Source: Stictocephala bisonia
Lineage: Eukaryota; Arthropoda; Insecta; Hemiptera; Membracidae
DNA: 64,000 bases
Direction of reading: 5' to 3'
Assembly (NCBI GenBank): GCA_035578905.1
Contig: JAQJVL010002206.1
Location: 50,536 to 114,535 of the forward strand
In this document: piece by piece, positions 35,983 to 49,099 of the stretch
Position numbering within the stretch: the first letter of the stretch is position 1
Layout of the letters: the number at the start of each line of letters is the position of its first letter
The notes under the pieces: generated by a model
Database searches by the model: none
The model's input: the letters and a program-made list of their open reading frames with translations, nothing else
Told to the model about the DNA's origin: nothing
Made by a program: the position numbers and the translations under genes

Positions 35983-38900
35983 TTGGCAGACATACTTGTG
36001 AATAGTTATCAAGACATACAACACAATAAATCATTCATTCCTCAGTTACTGATATATCCTGCAAGTAATTGGCAAACATACTTGAGAACAGTTATTAAGA
36101 CATACAACACAATAAATCATTCATTCCTCAGTTACTGATATATCCTGCAAGTAATTGGCAAACATACTTGAGAACAGTTATCAAGACATACAACACAATA
36201 AATCATTCATTCCTCAGTTACTGATATATCTTGCAGGTATTTGGCAAACATACTTGAGAACAGTTATCAAGACATACAACACAATAAATCATTCATTCCT
36301 CAGTCACTGATATATCTTGCAGATATTTGGCAAACATACTTGAGAACAGTTATCAAGACATACAACACAATAAATCATTCATTTCTCAGTCACTGATATA
36401 TCTTGCAGATATTTGGCAAACATACTTGAGAACAGTTATCAAGACATACAACACAATAAATCATTCATTCCTCAGTCACTGATATATCTTGCAGGTATTT
36501 GGCAAACATACTTGAGAACAGTCATCAAGACATACAACACAATAAATCATTCATCCTTAGTTAACGAGATATCCTGCAGGTAATTGGCAAACATACTTGA
36601 GAACAATTATCAAAACATACAACACAATAAATCATTCATTCCTCAGTTACTGATATATCCAGCAGGTAATTGGCAAACATACTTGAGAACAGTTATCAAG
36701 ACATAAACACAATAAATCATTCATTCCTCAGTCACTGATATATCCTGCAGGTAATTGGCAAACGTACCTGAGAACAATTATCAAGACATACAACACATAT
36801 AAATCATTCATTCCTCAGTTACTGATATATCCTGCAGGTAATTGGCAAACATACTTGAGAACAGTTATCAAGACATACAACACAATAAATCATTCATTCC
36901 TCAGTCACTGATATATCCTGCAGGTAATTGGCAAACATATTGAGAACAGTTATCAAGACATACAACACAATAAATCATTCATTCCTCAGTCACCGAGATA
37001 TCCTGCATGTAATTGGCAAACATACTTGAGAGTAGTTATCAAGACAAACAACACAATAAATCATTCATTCCTCAGTCAAGATATATCTTGCAGGTAATTG
37101 GCAAACAAACTTGAGAACAGTTATCAAGACATACAACACAATAAATCATTCATTCCTCAGTCAAGATATATCTTGCAGGTAATTGGCAAACAAACTTGAG
37201 AACAGTTATCAAGACAAACAACACAATAAATCATTCATTCCTCAGTCAAGATATATCTTGCAGGTAATTGGCAAACAAACTTGAGAACAGTTATCAAGAC
37301 AAACAACACAATAAATCATTCATTCCTCAGTCAAGATATATCTTGCAGGTAATTGGCAAACAAAATTGAGAACAGTTATCAAGACAAACAACACAATAAA
37401 TCATTCATTCCTCAGTCAAGATATATCTTGCAGGTAATTGGCAAACAAACTTGAGAACAGTTATCAAGACAAACAACACAATAAATCATTCATTCCTCAG
37501 TCAAGATATATCTTGCAGGTAATTGGCAAACAAACTTGAGAACAGTTATCAAGACATACAACACAATAAATCATTCATTCCTCAGTGAAGATATATCTTG
37601 CAGGTAATTGGCAAACAAACTTGAGAACAGTTATCAAGACAAACAACACAATAAATCATTCATTCCTCAGTCAAGATATATCTTGCAGGTAATTGGCAAA
37701 CAAACTTGAGAACAGTTATCAAGACATACAACACAATAAATCATTCATTCCTCAGTCACTGATATATCTTGCCGGTATTTGGCAAACATACTTGAGAACA
37801 GTTATCAAGACATACAACACAATACATCATTCATTCCTCAGTCACTGATATATCTTGCCGGTATTTGGCAAACATACTTGAGAACAGTTATCAAGACAAA
37901 CAACACAATAAATCATTCATTCCTCAGTCACTGATATATCTTGCAGGTATTTGGCAAACAAACTTGAGAACAGTTATCAAGACAAACAACACAATAAATC
38001 ATTCATTCCTCAGTCACTGATATATCTTGCAGGTAATTGGCAAACAAACTTGAGAACAGTTATCAAGACAAACAACACAATAAATCATTCATTCCTCAGT
38101 CACTGATATATCTTGCAGGTATTTGGCAAACATACTTGAGAACAGTTATCAAGACAAACAACACAATAAATCATTCATTCCTCAGTCAAGATATATCTTG
38201 CAGGTAATTGGCAAACAAACTTGAGAACAGTTATCAAGACAAACAACACAATAAATCATTCATTCCTCAGTCAAGATATATCTTGCAGGTAATTGGCAAA
38301 CAAACTTGAGAACAGTTATCAAGACAAACAACACAATAAATCATTCATTCCTCAGTCACTGATATATCTTGCAGGTATTTGGCAAACAAACTTGAGAACA
38401 GTTATCAAGACAAACAACACAATAAATCATTCATTCCTCAGTCACTGATATATCTTGCAGGTAATTGGCAAACAAACTTGAGAACAGTTATCAAGACATA
38501 CAACACAATAAATCATTCATTCCTCAGTCACTGATATATCTTGCAGGTATTTGGCAAACATACTTGAGAACAGTTATCAAGACAAACAACACAATAAATC
38601 ATTCATTCCTCAGTCAAGATATATCTTGCAGGTAATTGGCAAACAAACTTGAGAACAGTTATCAAGACAACACAATAAATCATTCATTCCTCAGTCACTG
38701 ATATATCTTGCAGGTATTTGGCAAACAAACTTGAGAACAGTTATCAAGACAAACAACACAATACATCATTCATTCCTCAGTCACTGATATATCTTGCAGG
38801 TAATTGGCAAACAAACTTGAGAACAGTTATCAAGACAAACAACACAATAAATCATTCATTCCTCAGTCACTGATATATCTTGCAGGTATTTGGCAAACAA

Positions 38901-39399
38901 ACTTGAGAACAGTTATCAAGACATACAACACAATAAATCATTCATTCCTCAGTCACTGATATATCTTGCAGGTATTTGGCAAACATACTTGAGAACAGTT
39001 ATCAAGACAAACAACACAATAAATCATTCATTCCTCAGTCAAGATATATCTTGCAGGTAATTGGCAAACAAACTTGAGAACAGTTATCAAGACAAACAAC
39101 ACAATAAATCATTCATTCCTCAGTCAAGATATATCTTGCAGGTAATTGGCAAACAAAATTGAGAACAGTTATCAAGACAAACAACACAATAAATCATTCA
39201 TTCCTCAGTCAAGATATATCTTGCAGGTAATTGGCAAACAAACTTGAGAACAGTTATCAAGACAAACAACACAATAAATCATTCATTCCTCAGTCAAGAT
39301 ATATCTTGCAGGTAATTGGCAAACAAACTTGAGAACAGTTATCAAGACATACAACACAATAAATCATTCATTCCTAAGTTACCGATATATCCTGCAGGT
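35983..39399. repeat. 85/86-bp satellite array, about 40 units
   Basis: Uninterrupted head-to-tail units, each with ggcaaacawacttgagaaca, caacacaataaatcattc and the palindrome gatatatc. Two main unit types alternate: 86 bp with cagtcactgatatatc and 85 bp with cagtcaagatatatc; a second variable site is aggtaat versus aggtatt and a third acatac versus acaaac. The first 12 or so units (to 37000) are the most diverged; the middle and right units are nearly identical. No spacers and no coding frame persists. It lies 3 kb downstream of the UBE2Q stop codon. Confidence 0.95.
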
Positions 39400-42315
39400 T
39401 AACATTGAACAGGCAGTTGATAACATTGAAAATAGTTGCTATGTTAAGTGTATTAATTTTGCTGTCCTACTTTCTCAGTTAAGTTTTATTTCCTATCTTG
39501 TCTATTATATTAATTTCTGGCCAAGAGGTGTTTGATTTGTACTCACTTATCTATCTGATTTGGATATTGATTTGACTAAATAATAATAACTTATACACAA
39601 CATTGGCAAATTACAAACTTTGTTTGCTGAATTTTGAATCTCTATTTCTAAACTTTGCTTTTAACGTTGTTGGATAATACTAAAAATGATTATTTGATGC
39701 TTAGTTAAAGTCTAATCTTATAAAATAGATAAAGCTGTTACAAGCTTAGTTAAAGCTTATAAAATATTACATGCAAGAAGGATGTATGATCACTGTGATT
39801 AGACATGCTGAAACCAAACTAAAGCGATAGTGAAAGCTTTATGATGCTAAATAATTTTAAATTGATACCTCCTTCTATTTAGACCCTAATAATCTTAAGA
39901 CATAACAATATTGCTCTGATTGACATTAAAATCAACATATGGTGCATTGCGAGCAAAAAATAGTTGTTTTTAAAAAACATTTTAACATATCACACTGACA
40001 TCTCTTTCATGTGGTTGGCAAAATAAATTGTTTATTTTTTGTATTATGTGTATTGATTTTGGTTGTACTTTCTCCCACAAACTCAATTTAATGTGGATCA
40101 GACAATCCTAAGGTTTGTGGAATGTTTGAGTTATCAGGAAAGAAGTAAGACGTAATGTAATTGATGTTATTTTTAAATTATTACCGTACCAATCTTTTAT
40201 TTGTAGCTTAACCCATTGTGGGTAATGAAAAACTAAATAACACTGGCCCCAGCCCGTTAATTGTGGCACCATAGACAGTTGCCTACACGTGGACAGTGTC
40301 TATTTGAGCTACATATTTTTCTCTATACATTTATACTTGTTAATAAATTAGATACAAGTAGTGATGAATGTAATTATGACCCATTGTCAGTTAAACACAA
40401 GACTGATTTACATATGCAGACAGACAGAATAGGGAGCAAAATACAAGAAAACAAACCCAAAAACAATCCACCATTAAAAAAATAAAATTACTATGAAAAC
40501 TTATTTTCTTTCATTACAAAGTAACCTAGCATCATTATTAAGAACTGTTAAAGTCGTTTGGTGAATAACTTAGGACGTTGTGTATGCAGCCACTAGTCCA
40601 TTGCCACTAGGACGCATATGCTGCGTCTTTCACTTGCAATAGGTTAAGAAAGTTAAAAAAAAAAAAAAAAAAAATCAACGACTGAACAAAACACTAATAA
40701 AAATGTAATGATCTTGTTTATACATTCATAGCACTGCATGCTTTAATCACAGCCGTGGTGTGACAGTGTTTTCCAGGTTGCTCGGGTTATTGAGGTTCGA
40801 GTTTACAGGACTCAACTGAATTTTAAAATATACTTTTAGTTTTGTTATATTAATAAGATTACTTAATTGAGTATAATTTGAATTAGAGTAACCCACACAA
40901 TGTTAGGAAACATATCACTTACTTCTTTCATTGTTGGATTTTGTTTCTAGTTGTCTAGATGCCTTTGAATAAGACTGAAGTTGATTAAGTGATGCATTTA
41001 CTGTATTTAAATGCATAAATAGCCTCTACTGTATTTTAAAAATATTACTTGTAAGAATATATCATCAATGTCATTGGACATGCTGAAAATGAGCTAATGT
41101 GATAGTAAAAAATAATGTATACCTTTAATACTTCCTTTTACTTAGGCCCTAATAATCTTGGGACATTAATAAACTTGCTCTATTGACAATACTAAGTCTG
41201 ATTTACTATTAATAAAGATTGTGTACACCCTTACGAACAGGATCAGTAGTGATAAATGCAAAAAGTAATTATTTAATATAAACTAACTCATTTCATTATA
41301 ACATATTTGTAATTGACTATTAACTCTATGATAATTGGTTATTTAAAAACAAAGTTCTTCTGATTAAAACATGTTTGATGATTTTAAAAGCAACCAACCA
41401 ATTAATATAAGATTAAAACAACAAATTAAAGTAATCAAAAAAGGAAAAATGTATTTACAATAAAATCAATTCACACGTCAGAATTGTAACATTTCAACAA
41501 TATTATGTACCTTAATAAACTTAAGCATAAATGGTACGTTAAATAAAATCATGATAACGTAAATTTACATTAAGTGTTTGAATGTTAAGATATTTAATCC
41601 CTTTTCAATTGTTTATTATCTCGTCCTCATAAGTTTATGAAGGTAATAAGATATTTCTCCAATTTGAATACAACACAAGAACTGCAATCATATAACAACT
41701 ATAGATAAGGTAGAGGCAGTCTAAATTCATAAGTTGTAGCAAGTAATCTAATGCTAATAAGTGTGAGTGTGCAAACCCCTTCTTGGCAACTCAACAGATT
41801 ACCAAGAAGTTTTTATTTTGTCAAAAAAGTAATTTTTTTACAACTTATATCTCAATACCTGAATTTTCCTTTAAGTTAATATACATTTCAAATATAGAAT
41901 AATGCATCTTAATTTTATAAATCATTTAAATTTCAACCATTTTCCATATATTATTTTCAGGGTTAAATAGTTAATGCAATAAATTGTTGCAACTTTTAAC
42001 AAATAGGAAATTCAGATAATTCAAAACTAAAAACTTAATAATGAGTAATATAAATTAATTATACTATTTACTCCACTACACATACAGAATTAAATTTACA
42101 TCAATACAAAGTTACTACGATTGAGTTGATGGTTGAGATTTTAATTTAAAAAAGAATGTTATAATGTTTGATTTAAGAAAAATAAGTATTATCACAATCG
42201 CACCAACTCACACACGAAACATGAGTTCTATGTACAATAGTGTGGCCAAACACCTCACAGCAGTCTCAAAATTTCATTTATACAAGTCTCTTTGAAAAGC
42301 AGGAATGAAAGTTTA
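39400..42315. other. Non-coding; probable UBE2Q 3'UTR at its right end
   Basis: AT-rich. A diverged repeat pair lies at 39762-39935 and 41038-41205 (shared: acatgctgaaa, gataccttc-like and ccctaataatctt strings). A 20-base A run is at about 40655-40675. The right part, roughly 41800-42315, is probably the 3'UTR of UBE2Q on the minus strand; a minus-strand aataaa at about 41812-41817 is one candidate poly(A) signal. Confidence 0.4.
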
Positions 42316-42347
42316 TTAACCATCTTCCTTTGGTGGGGTGAACCATC
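42316..42347 (-). CDS. UBE2Q: UBE2Q terminal coding exon
   Basis: After a strong acceptor (tttttgttttcag, ending at 42348) the minus strand reads, in phase 1, the residues GWFTPPKEDG and a TAA stop at 42318-42316. Vertebrate UBE2Q1 and UBE2Q2 end in GWYTPPKEDG, so this 32-nt exon is the C-terminus of a UBE2Q-family E2 ubiquitin-conjugating enzyme. The exon at 61281-61440 is on the same strand and from the same family, 19 kb upstream. Such a short exon would be missed by ORF-length filters. It has no defects. The paralogue cannot be decided from ten residues. Confidence 0.85.
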
Positions 42348-43017
42348 CTGAAAACAAAAACAAATTATTACGGTATACAGTAGTTGAATTTACTTACAAA
42401 TACATTATAAAGAAGAAAATAATTAAAAATATGTTAGCTTCCTGAATGAGTTCATAGTGATTCATTAGGTGTCAGGACTTTGAGTCTGAGTTAAAAATAG
42501 CACTGGTTTTTATCCTTGCCTTAACTGGAAGTTTTTTCCATAATATTCACCTTGTATTGCACTGGTTCTCCCCATTACTCCGTCTGAATAAGTTCCCAAG
42601 ACAGATCATTAGTCTATGGGGAATGGGCAGAGTAAGTGAACTCTCGTACTAGCACGGTGCGGATATCTACACTCCAAATGTGCTCCAATAATGGCACATG
42701 CAGGGAAACCGTGTTGCCCACATTGTTGACTTCTTTCGGGATAGTGTGATGAAACTCAAAGGCAAAATCAGAGGTCAACATATTTAGTTTTTGTTAAAAA
42801 TGTAAACGCTTATTATTTGTATTACTGTAATGAAAAAAATGGAAATATCCGTTGATATGTGATATGATGTTGAAACGTGTTTATATTTCATCTATTTATT
42901 ATTTATATATTACAGATGTTTGTTTACTTTTTTATAATTAATTGTTAAATAGGAGTTCAGTTTGAAAATTAATGTGAAATGGTTCACAAGTATACTTACT
43001 GAGACAATTACACACAA
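42348..43017. other. Intronic sequence of UBE2Q, no exon recognised
   Basis: Positions 42540-42770 are GC-richer (gtactagcacggtgcggata; cacatgcagggaaaccgtg) and may be a transposon remnant, but I cannot name it and it does not encode the E2 core. Confidence 0.35.
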
Positions 43018-43560
43018 ATACAAGACAAGATTGACTCACAAGTGAAAGAAGAAAATTTACAAGATGAAGTTGACTACAGAAGTGAAATCGAAGATAAGTA
43101 CCTAGAATTAACAGTTAAATTAAATGAAATGCTTAGTTTGTCTAATCAATCTATAAGCATTAGTAGATCATCACCTCCCACCTCACAGGAAACAAAAACA
43201 GTTTCGTCAAATATTATCCTTACACCTTACCATCCTGATGAGTCTGTATCAAATTTTATCACAAGATTATAAAGTGTTCTTGCATCTTAAAAACCAGGAT
43301 TTTGATGCAAACCTAAAAGTTTACACATTATTACATGCTCTTACACCACAACTGCATCAACAGTTATATGTGCTCTGGACACCCCTTTATCTAGGAGCTA
43401 CGAGGAATTAGTATCTTTACTAACAGAATTTCTTGATCTCAAACCAGTGTTTGGACCCCTCAGCATAAATTTAAAAGCCGAAATCAACAGGGAGATGAAA
43501 ATATAAATGAATTTTTTATAGCTTTAAAAAAAATGACTGTATAAGTGAATCATGAACGTA
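43018..43560 (+). pseudogene. Gypsy-like retrotransposon gag relic
   Basis: A 76-codon frame (43042-43272) with EIEDKYLELTVKLNEML, then SNFITRL, breaks at 43272. The following frames carry LKNQDFDANLKVYTLL, ALTPQLHQQLY and ENINEFFIALKKM. This order fits the retrotransposon gag of Ty3/gypsy elements, where the last block has the form GESVxEYxxxLRxLA. The zinc knuckle and pol are not seen. The assignment is by motif order only. Confidence 0.5.
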
Positions 43561-43899
43561 CACATATTAGCTAAAAATTGCCTGCCATTTTTGGAGTAAA
43601 TAACTTCTAGCTTGAGGTTAAATACATTGGCCTTTTTTATTTGTAAGAAAAAGACATCAGCATGTTCTTAAAAATAAACAGAATAAGCTCGAGGGTATTT
43701 TTTTACGTGTGTTAATTTTAATTTTTTGATAAATTAATGTGTAAACTTACACATTTTATGGTAAATTAGTAGAATAGTTTGTATATTCTACATTTTACAG
43801 TGAACAAGAAGATGTGCATGACGGTATACTTTTTACGTAAACTAGAACTTATTAAAATAAAATTTTACAAAACCAATAAAATAGATGTAACCATACATT

Positions 43900-44165
43900 G
43901 TGTAACGGTAAAATCTTTTAGGGTTACAACTATCTACCAACAGACATAAGAACAGTAAGCGGAAGAAAGCTCAAATCTAGCTATCACAACTGGTTGCCCA
44001 ACAACCATTTTACTCAATTGATGAATTTCTACAGAGTAAATAGGACTCTTATGACACTTGTAAATGCTGTACCAATGTTGTATTATTTTATTTGTATAAT
44101 TGACACCATTTCAGTTATCAATGAAAATGTTAAGAGAATATTTTGATTTGATAATAAAAACCTCA
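43900..44165 (+). pseudogene. LINE 3' end fragment
   Basis: Reads GYNYLPTDIRTVSGRK, then SYHNWLPNNHFTQL and a stop, similar to the last residues of CR1/Jockey-type ORF2 proteins, followed by a short 3'UTR ending gataataaaaacctc. Strongly 5'-truncated. Located in the UBE2Q intron, just left of the Tigger element. Confidence 0.45.
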
Positions 44166-44253
44166 CAAACTTTCAAAATATTTAGACTTTTCAAATTTTC
44201 TCATACAGAACATAACAAATTCATATTTATATAGCTGTGATTGTTTTTTTATA

Positions 44254-46482
44254 CAGTATAACCTTCTTAATCCAAACTAATTGGGACCACGACCAGTTTA
44301 GACTAAACGGGATATACTTAATAAACTTTTTTCATAAAAACTTTACTTGCCAGTTGACATGGGCCAGCAGGCTTGTGGGTTAACTTTATTCAACGAGTGA
44401 AGTACAGACCATTCTAGTGAACTGCTAGTAAAGTAATATTACACACCGTAGCTATGCTACTGCTGTGCGTTTGAGTATTTCAAGTACACGTGGAACTTTC
44501 TAAAGGTCACGATGGCTATGCCGGCCGGGAAGGGGAACCGTGAGTCACAGTTCACTGATGCATCGCTGTGGTATACAGTTGACAACTAGCTCTCGCCGTC
44601 TGCTTACCCGTGTATCAGTGAGTTATTATTGTTGTAGTGTTTTTATTTATTGTACAGTATTTTCTCTACTTGCCTTGTTCAGTATTTTACTATCATAGTT
44701 ATTTAAGTTAGTGTTAGTAAGTAGTCAAAATTATTTATCCAACCTAAGTTAATTTACATTACCAACTCTAGTGTACAGTTCTGTATTTCAAGTGCTTTTA
44801 TAATGTCAAACAAACGTAAAGAAATGTTTACTCAAAGACGAACTGGAAGTGCTAAAATGCTTAGATAAAAGCGAGAATGCAACTAAGCTATGATTAGAAT
44901 TTGGTGTTGGTAAGGCGACTATTACAGGCTGGAAAAAAGAATCATTCCAAAATATAACAATTTTGTACAACAACTTCACAGTCTACTCTAGAAAAACGTC
45001 AAACAGCAAAACAGTCTCAATTTGACCAAGTCGATGAAGCATTGTTCATTTGGATTTCACAAGAGATGCAAAAAGGAACGCTCCTAAGTGGGCCTCTTAT
45101 ACAAGAAAAAGCAGTCCATCTGAATAAACTAATAAATGGAGATGAGTCATCTTTTGTAGCAATGGGTGGTTAGACCAATGGAAAAACGTCATAGGGTCCG
45201 ACAGTTAACAATCACCGGAGAGAAACTTTCAGCAGACCTTAATGCAGCAAAAGAATATGTTGATCAACTAAACAAATTAATAATAGAAGAAAATTATTCA
45301 CCTCAGCAAATTTACAATGCTCACGAGACAGGTTTAAACTTCAAAACTTTGCAGAACAAGTGTCCAGGGTTAAAAATGAGTAAAGATAGTGACGGTGATG
45401 GCATGCAGTAAGGCTTCAGGCAACAACAAGTTACCATTGATGGTTATTGGTAAATCGGTGAAGCCACGGGATTTTAAAAATATAAATATTTACTCACTTC
45501 CTGTTTATTATAGATGCCAAAAAAGTATGGATAGATAGAATGCTTTTCAAAGAATGGTTTACTAAACAGTTTGTGCCAGCTGTCTCCAAAAATAATCTAC
45601 CAAACCGAGCACTGCTACTACTAGATAAGATAACGCACCATCCCATCCTGATGTGAGCGCCAATTAACAATTAGCGAAATAAAAGTAAACTTTATGCCTC
45701 CAAACGGAACTGTTATCCTGCAGCCTATGGACCAGGGTGTTTTAAAAACATAAAACTGGGATAAAAAAAATTTCTCAGATCTTTAATTGAAGAGTATAAA
45801 AGCTCACTGACTCGTCAAGAAAAAAATTAAGAAGGTGAACTTGCAGGGTGTCATTTATTGGTCTGCAGATTCCTGGGAATCTGTAAGTAAATAACTGATA
45901 CGGAAATCATGGAAACAGATATGGCCCACTTTAACCTGAGAAGAGACCGTGCAAGAAAATTATGGCAATGAACATGTCATTAATTTATTACAAAATATTC
46001 CTGGTTGCAAAGATGCTTGTGAAACAGATGGCAATGAGTGGGCGACAGTGGATGGATACAGCCAAGGAGATCTGACTGATGACGACATCGTAATGGCGGT
46101 TTCACAGTAAGCTCCTGAGCAGAATGAGAGTGATAACAAAAATGATGCAGTCCATGACGATCAGCTGGTTTACGTGAAGACGCAACAGCGGCATTTGAAC
46201 TCTCACTTCGTTATATCAACAACCTAACTCAACCCCAGCGGATGTGATGTTTATTCAATAGTGACGGAACATACCGTCATCAAAACAATTTTATAAGTTA
46301 TGACTGATTTCTTTCACTGTAAGTAATGTTAATGTCCTTAGTTATGTAATATACCTTAATTCATGAATATAAATAAACTAAGCTTTGTCTGAAACTAGTT
46401 TTGTTCATTTTTCCTCTCGGGTGTGGTTCGGATTAAGCTGAATTTCAGATTACCGTAGGTTCGGATTTACGGGGTTCTACTG
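44254..46482 (+). mobile_element. Pogo/Tigger-type DNA transposon
   Basis: TIRs: left cagtataaccttcttaatcc, right inverted cagtagaaccccgtaaatcc, both flanked by TA (44252-44253 and 46483-46484). The element is 2,229 bp, in the normal range for Tigger. The plus strand holds one degenerate transposase gene with a CENP-B-like domain order. It lies in the UBE2Q intron in antisense orientation to that gene. Confidence 0.9.
44803..46250 (+). pseudogene. Tigger/jerky-like transposase
   Basis: The start MSNKRKEMFT is followed by a pipsqueak/CENP-B type HTH with a GVGKATITGWKK-like block near 44910-44940, then a Tc5-type HTH (EALFIWISQEM near 45040) and GPLIQEKAVHL near 45090. The longest clean piece is 45166-45411 (QLTITGEKLSADLNAA; NAHETGLNFKTL), the start of the DDE_1 nuclease; its first acidic residue sits in a NADETGL-like motif that here reads NAHETGL, so the catalytic Asp is lost. 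Later pieces (MPPNGTVILQPMDQGV-like, 45690-45740) complete the DDE region. Many stops. Confidence 0.85.
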
Positions 46483-46871
46483 TATTTAAAATGGAAATCC
46501 AAGAGTGTAATACTTGTATTTCCTTATAATCAACTTCCTTTAGCCTTATATGATTAGATAGACTTCCATTTGTTCCATGATAGAGCTAAATAGATAAATT
46601 TAAGAGTCTCCTTACTAAAGAAATTGATTATCTCAACTGCAAACAGGCCAGGAATTATTTTAAAAGAAAATTTTTTTTTTGACAATAGACAATAGACAAT
46701 AGACAATATTCTTTATTTACATATTCATGGAGAATAGTACAGGCGTCATAGAAACAAAAAGAGTTTGGTAAATAAGATTTATACAATGCAAAAATCCCTG
46801 TTTTTTTTGTCATAGTTATAAAAGTTGTCTTTGTTGTCCAAAGTAAAATTCTTGTCTTAGGCTGCACTGTG

Positions 46872-48540
46872 TCAGGTGTTCAGGAATTCAGACTCCGAGT
46901 AGTAGGGCCTTTCTTGGAGCCATTTCGTCAGCTGGTTCTTAAAACATTGAGGTGGCTGGTTTCTTAGTTGATCGGGCAAGTGGTTAAAAAACAGCGCTCC
47001 TTTGTAAGAGGGTTTCTTCTCAAAAATGCTTAGGCTGTGGGTGGGCAGAGTGAAGTTTGCGGCATGTCTTGTGTTATATGGATGTAATTCTCGATGCCCT
47101 TAATTGTTGTGTGGCGACTGCATACAGGATGGTTTCTCGGATGTAAAGAGACACCACTGTGAGAGCCTTTAGCTGTTTGAAGGATTCTCGACAACTTTCT
47201 TGATATTGGAGTCCCGCAGGCATCTGATTGCTCGCTTTTGTTGGATAAGAATTTTTCCCATGTTGAGCGCTGCTGTTCCTCCCCCATGATGCTATTCCAT
47301 ACCTTAGGTGCGCTTCAAAAAGAGAGAAGTAAGCAACTTTTTGCTACCTCGGGGCCACATATTTGTTTAATTCTACGAATTACATAGATACTTGAGGAAA
47401 GTTTCTTACTAGTTGGTCTATATGGGGCTTCCAGGACAATTTTGGGTCAATTGTGAAGCCGAGGTATTTTGTTATGCTGCCTGCTTCGAGTCCGGGGAGG
47501 TGTGTAAGGTTTGTGGTTTTGTTTCTTGTGTTGAAGACTATTTGTACTGTTTTATTTTCATTAAGACCAGATCGTTGTTTTGCACAGTATTGTTTAGCTT
47601 GGTTTGAAGCATTGTAGTTTGTGTTTATTTCAAGCATTTCAGTTATTTTATTAGAGATGGTGAGAACGGTATCGTCTGCATACATTACTGTTGAACAAGC
47701 ATCGCCTAGGCAGTTTGGCATATCATTTGTGAGGAGGAGGAAAAGCACTGGACCAAGTACTGATCCTTGCGGAACTCCTCTTTTCACCTCAGTTGTTACA
47801 GATTGTATTTTGTACTTTGTATTGTTTTGGGTGCAGGCTATTTCCACCAGTTGTTTCCTTCCTTTGAGGTAGCATTCAAACCACTTTGCTTCTTTGCCTC
47901 CCACGCCTACGGCTCTTAGTTTTTGTAGTAGCACATCATGGTTTGAGACAGTCAAAGGCTTTACTGAAGTCAAGGAATAGACTAGTTGCTGTGCAGCCCT
48001 TCCTCTAGTTGGTCTATGATGTGTTCTGTTAGCTGTATCAGGGCTGTGGTTGTTGACCTACCCCCTAAGGTAATCCATGCTGTTTGTTTGTGAGTAAGTT
48101 ATGCTGTTCCAGATGGTTTAGGAGTCTTATAAGAACGATTTTTCTCGATTATTTTGGAGAATGTTGGGATGAGGGATATTGGTCTATAGCTGCCTGGTTC
48201 GGTTTGTGGTCCTTTTTTATATTTTGGGTATATTTTGCCAGTTTTTAGAAGAGTTGGAAATGATACCTTGTTCAAGGGATTTATTTATTATATTAGTGAG
48301 TGGTAGTGTCAGTTCTTCTTTGCATCTTTTAACTAATTTTGCAGATATGTTATCAATTCCAGACGAGGTTTTTGGTTTTAAGGAGTCTATGGCTTTTTTT
48401 ACTTCTTCGCTTGTTGTTGGTTGGAACTGTAACTTCTCATTTGTGACTGGGGTCGGTCCAGGTGTGTGAGGATTATTTTTGCTTATGTTTGTTTGGAGTG
48501 TGTTTTCTGCTATTTTTTGAGAAGTATACATTAAAGAAAG
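46872..48540 (-). pseudogene. LINE-H reverse transcriptase (ORF2 C-terminal part)
   Basis: The fingers begin at 48531-48217 with EEVKKAIDSLKPKTSSGID and AKLVKRC, then a frame break before a palm of 197 codons (47973-47380): NHDVLLQKLRAVGV, KRGVPQGSVLGPVLF at about 47785-47740 and an intact catalytic YADD at 47682-47671. The thumb KYLGFTIDPKLSWKPHI follows. After another break, NHLPDQLRNQPPQ-like and a stop at 46874-46872 form the C-terminus. The RT core looks less decayed than those of LINE-A, B and D, suggesting a younger copy. Function: copies LINE RNA at the nicked target (family knowledge). Confidence 0.85.
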
Positions 48541-49099
48541 TTTGCTACATCATATGGGTCCTTAATTAATTTTCCATTTAGCTGGAGGCTGAGCTGATTA
48601 TTTATGTTTGTGGTGCTTTTCTTTCGTTGTTTATTGCCTGCCACAGTGCCTTTGATTTGTTTTCTGCTTGGTTAATGTGTGTTTACTGTTTGTTCTCGTC
48701 TTAGATGTTTCAGTCCTCAAGTCATACTCCTTCTTTCTTTCCGCTGTTTGTGCTTTGTGTCTTGCCAGGCCTGTGCGTTGTTCTATTTCAAAGAGCATTG
48801 ATGTATGCAGTTTTTTAATCGGTTGCATTCATCATCCCAGACCTGTCTTTTTTTATTTGTTTTTCTCTTACTAGTTTCTAAGGGCAAGTTTCGTTTAGTG
48901 TCAGCTGAATAGTACTGTGAAAGGAGTTGTAGGCTGTGGTTGATATCCTCTTCCATCAGGATCTCGTCCCTGGTAGTGTTTGTAATTTTTCCTTAAACTG
49001 TACTATTTCTCTGTTGTAAAAAGTCTCTTCCTTTCTTTTACAGTTTTTTAAGATTGTTTTTGATGTTTTAAGGAGAAAGTTTGTGCTGTATGGTCTGAT

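Noticed and set aside
35983..39399. CRISPR-like array
   Set aside because: Units are contiguous 85/86-bp repeats with no unique spacers, in a eukaryotic context; this is a satellite.
40209..40648. Second TTAA-flanked MITE
   Set aside because: ttaacccattg at the left and its inverse caataggttaa at the right match for only about 11 bp with a mismatch; too little to claim.
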